DNA of 64,000 nt, from assembly GCA_001692895.1 (NCBI GenBank), contig KV748177.1, forward strand, positions 5,494,130 to 5,558,129, read 5' to 3'. Under the pieces are notes generated by a model that was not told where the DNA came from, did not search any database, and worked only from the letters and a program-made list of their open reading frames with translations. Position numbers and translations under genes: made by a program. The stretch is from Cenococcum geophilum 1.58. Lineage: Eukaryota > Ascomycota > Dothideomycetes > Gloniales > Gloniaceae. Below, piece after piece: positions 60,762 to 64,000 of the stretch. The number at the start of each line of letters is the position of its first letter. The first letter of the stretch is position 1.

Positions 60762-61393
60762 GGTCAACAATAATTATACACCCCCTAAATGATATGCGTA
60801 TACCCCCCAATTAATATGCATACACCCCCTACCCAAACAAGTTTAAATCCTTCCACTTCAAGTTAGAATATCACGTGTGTTTGACTTGTTTACACTCAAA
60901 TCGCGAAAACAATACTACGCGCCCACACTTAAATTAATACTTTTTATTTGCCCTTTAAGAGCCTGCAATTGTAAAGCGTCGTCGCGGTCGCCCAAGTGGC
61001 TCTATAAATCGTATTAATAACCCTACTCAGCGGGAGCTCTCGGCATTCGGGCGAAACACTGGCTGCACTACCCGGGCGCGGGCCGGACGCAGTCGCGGGC
61101 GTGCCGTAGGGGCAATCTACAGACGTTAAGTAGAAGCAGCAGCACCTATCTAGTTCTTATAGCGCTTCGTAAAGTACTCCGTAGTCTACCCTACCAGTTA
61201 ACTTAGATCTTAAATGTATTACAGGTGTTGTATTTAACACTTTAATTTTTGTAATTTAGGTGTAAACATGTCAAACACACGTGATATTCTAACTTGAAGT
61301 GGAAGGATCTAAGCTGTTTAGGTAGGGGGTGTATGTATATTAATTGGGGGGTGTACGCGTATTATTTAGGGGGTGTATAATTATTGTTGACCT
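60762..61393. mobile_element. TIR transposon, non-autonomous, TA target duplication (632 bp)
   Basis: Inverted ends of about 135 bp (60762-60896 and 61259-61393) begin GGTCAACAATAATTATACAC and are flanked by TA (60760-60761 and 61394-61395). Each end carries three copies of a (T)ACACCCCCyA-type motif at 20-25 bp spacing, possible subterminal transposase sites. The arms also share tatcacgtgtgtttga. The core (60960-61150) is GC-rich and little touched by RIP. The TA duplication fits Tc1/mariner or pogo-like families. It is too short to code for a full transposase; the core holds a short AT-hook-like frame (listed separately). Confidence 0.88.
60959..61129 (+). pseudogene. Short frame with an AT-hook-like motif in the TIR element
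   Basis: 56 codons, open between stops, with no in-frame ATG, in the GC-rich core of the TIR element. It starts EPAIVKRRRGRPSGS; KRRRGRPSG matches the AT-hook pattern (a GRP core with basic flanks). The rest is Arg/Gly/Ala-rich. AT-hooks occur in DNA-binding parts of some transposases, so this may be the leftover N-terminal region of the parent transposase or a captured host fragment. Composition could also produce it by chance. Confidence 0.4.
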
Positions 61394-61407
61394 ATTTTTA
61401 AGTTCCC

Positions 61408-61710
61408 GTAATGGGACTAGCCTAGTTACAGTAGGAATGTCTTGGTGAAACACTCGATAGATGAATTCCGACGCTTTGACCAAAATCTGCCAGATTAATC
61501 GAATTACCGAAGTCCGTTGATGACCGCGTGCGTATATACGCACGCATTGACCACCAAGCCCCTGACTATTTAATTATATGATTCTCTTGTTATTCCTTTC
61601 TCTTCTTTACGTAACGTCTTGTTCTTAGCAAGAGCTATATACCCTTAGATTTAGATAGAATTTATATTATTCCTTTAAATCTTCCCTAAAGTCTCTCCGC
61701 GCCCTTATAC
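61408..61710 (+). repeat. Gypsy-C 5' LTR
   Basis: Starts cgtaatgggactagcc (TGTAACGGGACTAGCC elsewhere) and ends near cgcgcccttata, before the leader. It holds a perfect 20-bp palindrome. The minus-strand open frame at 61340-61543 is chance. Confidence 0.82.
61526..61545. promoter_or_regulatory. Perfect 20-bp palindrome in Gypsy-C LTR
   Basis: GCGTGCGTAT and its exact complement form a 20-bp dyad with a TATA centre. It contains alternating purine-pyrimidine CG/TG steps. It is not recognisable in the other two C LTRs, which are deleted or mutated there. Confidence 0.6.
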
Positions 61711-61749
61711 TATATTGCGTTAATACTAATACCCTTAAAATAGCAAATA

Positions 61750-64000
61750 AACTTAAATCCACTATAATAACTATTATGGCCCTAGTTAGGGAACAAATAA
61801 CTATAATGTAATAGTCCTTTATAGATGCCTTGGCCTAGCAACGAACTATACTAGAAGCTTAGTATTAGTAATTAATTAAAGTAATATATAAAGAACTCTA
61901 CGACGCCAAAGTACTCGCGTTAGAGACCCTAATAGTAATACCTATAAACAAAATTAAAATAACTATATGCGAACCTGACCCATTAAATATAAACCCTAAA
62001 CTAGTAATAGTAGCTTAACCCATACCTATAATAAACCTAGTACTTACTACAAAATCTAAAAAGCTCCTTAACCCTCTAATATTTAATAGAAATTAAAATA
62101 ACCTACGTCCCTTTATAACTAAGCTCTATCTTAAACTTTTAATAAACTATAACCAATACCCTACTAAAGTTAGCAAGATTAGCTATGGAATGTCTTGTTT
62201 AAGTAAAGACGCTATATAAACTATAGACCCATTCTTCTATAATGGCACCTTTATTAATTTTAAAATTTTTATCTCTCTACTAGAATAAATGTATAATAAT
62301 GCTAGCCGCGAATACACAGCTATTACTAAACTTAAAAACCTACAATAACGGAACCGAGACTTTACCAGCTTCTTTTTAGAATTTTTAGGCCTTCTTAGTA
62401 AACTAGATTGGAATAAAGCCGCTAGAGTTACTGCCCTCCGTTAAGCTATTTTGGATAAAATTAGAGTATAGTTAGTAGGTAGAGAACTGCTAAAGGACTT
62501 ACCTAAATTTACTATAATATGTTAACGAATTAATAAGGACCTTTAATATAATAAATAGACTTATTCCCTGAAGCTAACTACACCTTACGTTTAAAACTCT
62601 ATAAAACTAATTTATACCCTAAAGCGCGATCCATTTCCAAGATCTAAAAGCCCTATATATAACCCTATAGACCTTAATGCTACCCAATCCTATATATTCT
62701 TAGGAACTAATAAACAAAGAATATAAGCTGCAAATAGAGAATGTTTTGGATATAGAAAAAAGGGATATATTTAAAGGGATTGCCAAACTTACCCTTTTAA
62801 AAAAGTCCGCCGTAGCTCCTCTCGGTCCTTAAGTCGCGCTTATTCTATAATTCGTACTTATTTTATAAATTATACTTAGTTGTTATAAAGCGTCTTATCT
62901 TTAGTTAATTCGGAAAATGAATTATCTTAAGGCTAAGTCGCGCTTTAGGATAAGAAGTGGAAGAGTATAAGTGTCTAGGCTCTTTTAGCGCTAATATATA
63001 ATATAACTCCCTTAATATACTTAGCGAAATTTAAATACTTAGAAAATGGAAGAAAGTATAAATCCTTATAGACAGCGGAGCTATTAGTATAGGCTTTATT
63101 AATACAAACTACGCGAAAACTTAACGCTTAAAATTAAAGAAACTTAATAAGCCCTAAGGCCTATAAGGCTTTAATGGTAAGCCTTTAATATACGGTAACT
63201 AATATACTACGCTCTTATAAAGATGCGAATAGGCAAACACCTTAAATATATTTCCCTATTTATAACACCCTTAAAACATTATAAGGTAATACTTAGATAT
63301 GGATAGCTAAAACGACACAACCCTTTAATTAGCTGGGTTAAAGAAACACTAAAATTCCGTATAACCTACTGCCGAAGTTATTACTTAAAATACCACTTGC
63401 CCTACGAACATGTATATAACTATTTAAATTTAATATAATATAAATTACCCTTACTATAAACCTTAAACTAATATAATAAAGTTATAACTGCTAATTATGG
63501 GAAAGAATGCGAAGATAATATATTAAAACCTCTTAAAATTCATATAATATAAGCCGCACCCTTTTATTTGTTAGCAAGAAAACAAAACTATAAGATCTTT
63601 ACTATAATACTAGAAGATATTAAGAAGGCGTTAGAACCGAAGCAATATATTAACCCCCGACCTCTTATACCTAAAGAATATTACGATCTAATTAATATAT
63701 TTAAGAAACAATTTGCAGACTAACTACCCCTATATTAAGATAAGTACAATTTTAAGATAGAACTTAAACCTAGTATAACGCTAAAGTTTAGCCCGTTATA
63801 CGGTATATCGCGAGAAGAGCTACTTATAATACAATAATACCTTAAAGAGCACCTAAAGAAAGGATTTATTCGCCCTAGTTAATTACTATTCGCCTTACCT
63901 ATACTATTCGTTAAGAAACCTAAAAGAGGCTTAAGATTCTATGTCGATTATTAAGCCCTAAATACGATTATAATTTAAAACCAATATCCGATTCCTCTAC
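61750..64000 (+). pseudogene. Gypsy-C Gag, protease and RT start, remnant
   Basis: Plus-strand remnant of the Gypsy-C Gag-Pol region, including a CCHC-type knuckle region, an aspartic protease region and the N-terminal part of RT. The remainder lies outside the window. No long open frame survives. Confidence 0.75.

Larger units (their letters stand above)
40026..61407 (-). mobile_element. Gypsy-F, outer element of the right-hand nest
   Basis: Own sequence: 40026-41868, 47490-49809, 59085-60761 and 61396-61407. Minus-strand order: Gag (about 60760-59600), protease region (about 59500-59090), RT (about 49100-48250), RNase H (about 48200-47800), integrase (about 47760-47490 and 41868-40600), polypurine tract (about 40370-40357) and a 3' LTR. 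Its 5' LTR is not in the window; Gypsy-C (61408 on) appears to cut it. Three insertions inside are each marked by target duplications (AGTAC, ATATC and TA). Broken and old. Confidence 0.8.
61408..64000 (+). mobile_element. Gypsy-C right copy, 5' part (runs off the window)
   Basis: 5' LTR (61408-about 61710), Gag (about 61750-62800) with a zinc-knuckle region near 62737-62790, protease about 63050-63200, and the start of RT from about 63610 to the window end. It matches the minus copy at 37761-39629. The LTR keeps more GC and CG than the other C copies. Broken, with dozens of interruptions in the coding part. Confidence 0.85.

Noticed and set aside
1-64000. tRNA, rRNA or host protein genes
   Set aside because: None found on either strand; all coding-like signal is explained by transposable elements or is too weak.

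Overview
The window is a block of nested, decayed transposable elements from a filamentous ascomycete (Pezizomycotina-type) genome. I see no host protein gene, tRNA or rRNA. Three things point to this kind of organism: Gypsy and Copia elements with fungal domain orders, including chromodomain integrases; a Tad1-type LINE with CCHC zinc knuckles, an AP-like endonuclease, RT and RNase H; and the footprint of repeat-induced point mutation (RIP). Paired LTRs differ almost only by C/T and G/A changes, CA is scarce, TA is abundant, and TAA/TAG triplets stand where Gln codons are expected. This looks like an AT-rich isochore. The species cannot be named from the sequence.

Layout. 1-5420: 3' part of a Copia element (Copia-1) with its 3' LTR. 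5475-7806: 3' half of a Gypsy element (family C, + strand). 7807-34525: an outer Gypsy-B copy (B', minus) holding (i) a 1.44-kb LINE-tailed non-autonomous retroelement at 9571-11009 and (ii) a complete Gypsy-D (12795-33228, minus). Gypsy-D holds a solo LTR (15478-15712) and a complete Gypsy-B (19980-32391, minus), which holds a near full-length Tad1-type LINE (24504-30968, minus). Target-site duplications support each of these insertions. 34526-35021: fragment of a Gypsy-E 3' end. 35022-37760: internally deleted Gypsy-B (B'', plus) carrying a palindromic MITE (36160-36574). 37761-39629: Gypsy-C 5' end (minus) with a 5'-truncated LINE copy in its LTR. 39630-40025: unassigned. 40026-61407: Gypsy-F (minus) holding Copia-G (41874-47489), a solo Gypsy-B LTR (49810-59084) that itself holds a complete Gypsy-E (49828-58748), and a 632-bp TIR transposon (60762-61393). 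61408-64000: 5' part of another Gypsy-C (plus).

How the parts relate. The LINE supplies the best link. The 1.44-kb element at 9571 ends with about 110 bp that closely match the LINE 3' end, has a poly-A tail and sits in a 13-bp target duplication, so it was probably moved by LINE machinery. Its body is an array of about 15 tandem 35-bp units, each able to form a hairpin; I do not recognise it and consider it the most novel object here. Gypsy-B and Gypsy-E have inserted into each other, which implies overlapping activity. RIP load tends to rise from inner to outer layers. Family names B to G are labels made up for this window, not database names.
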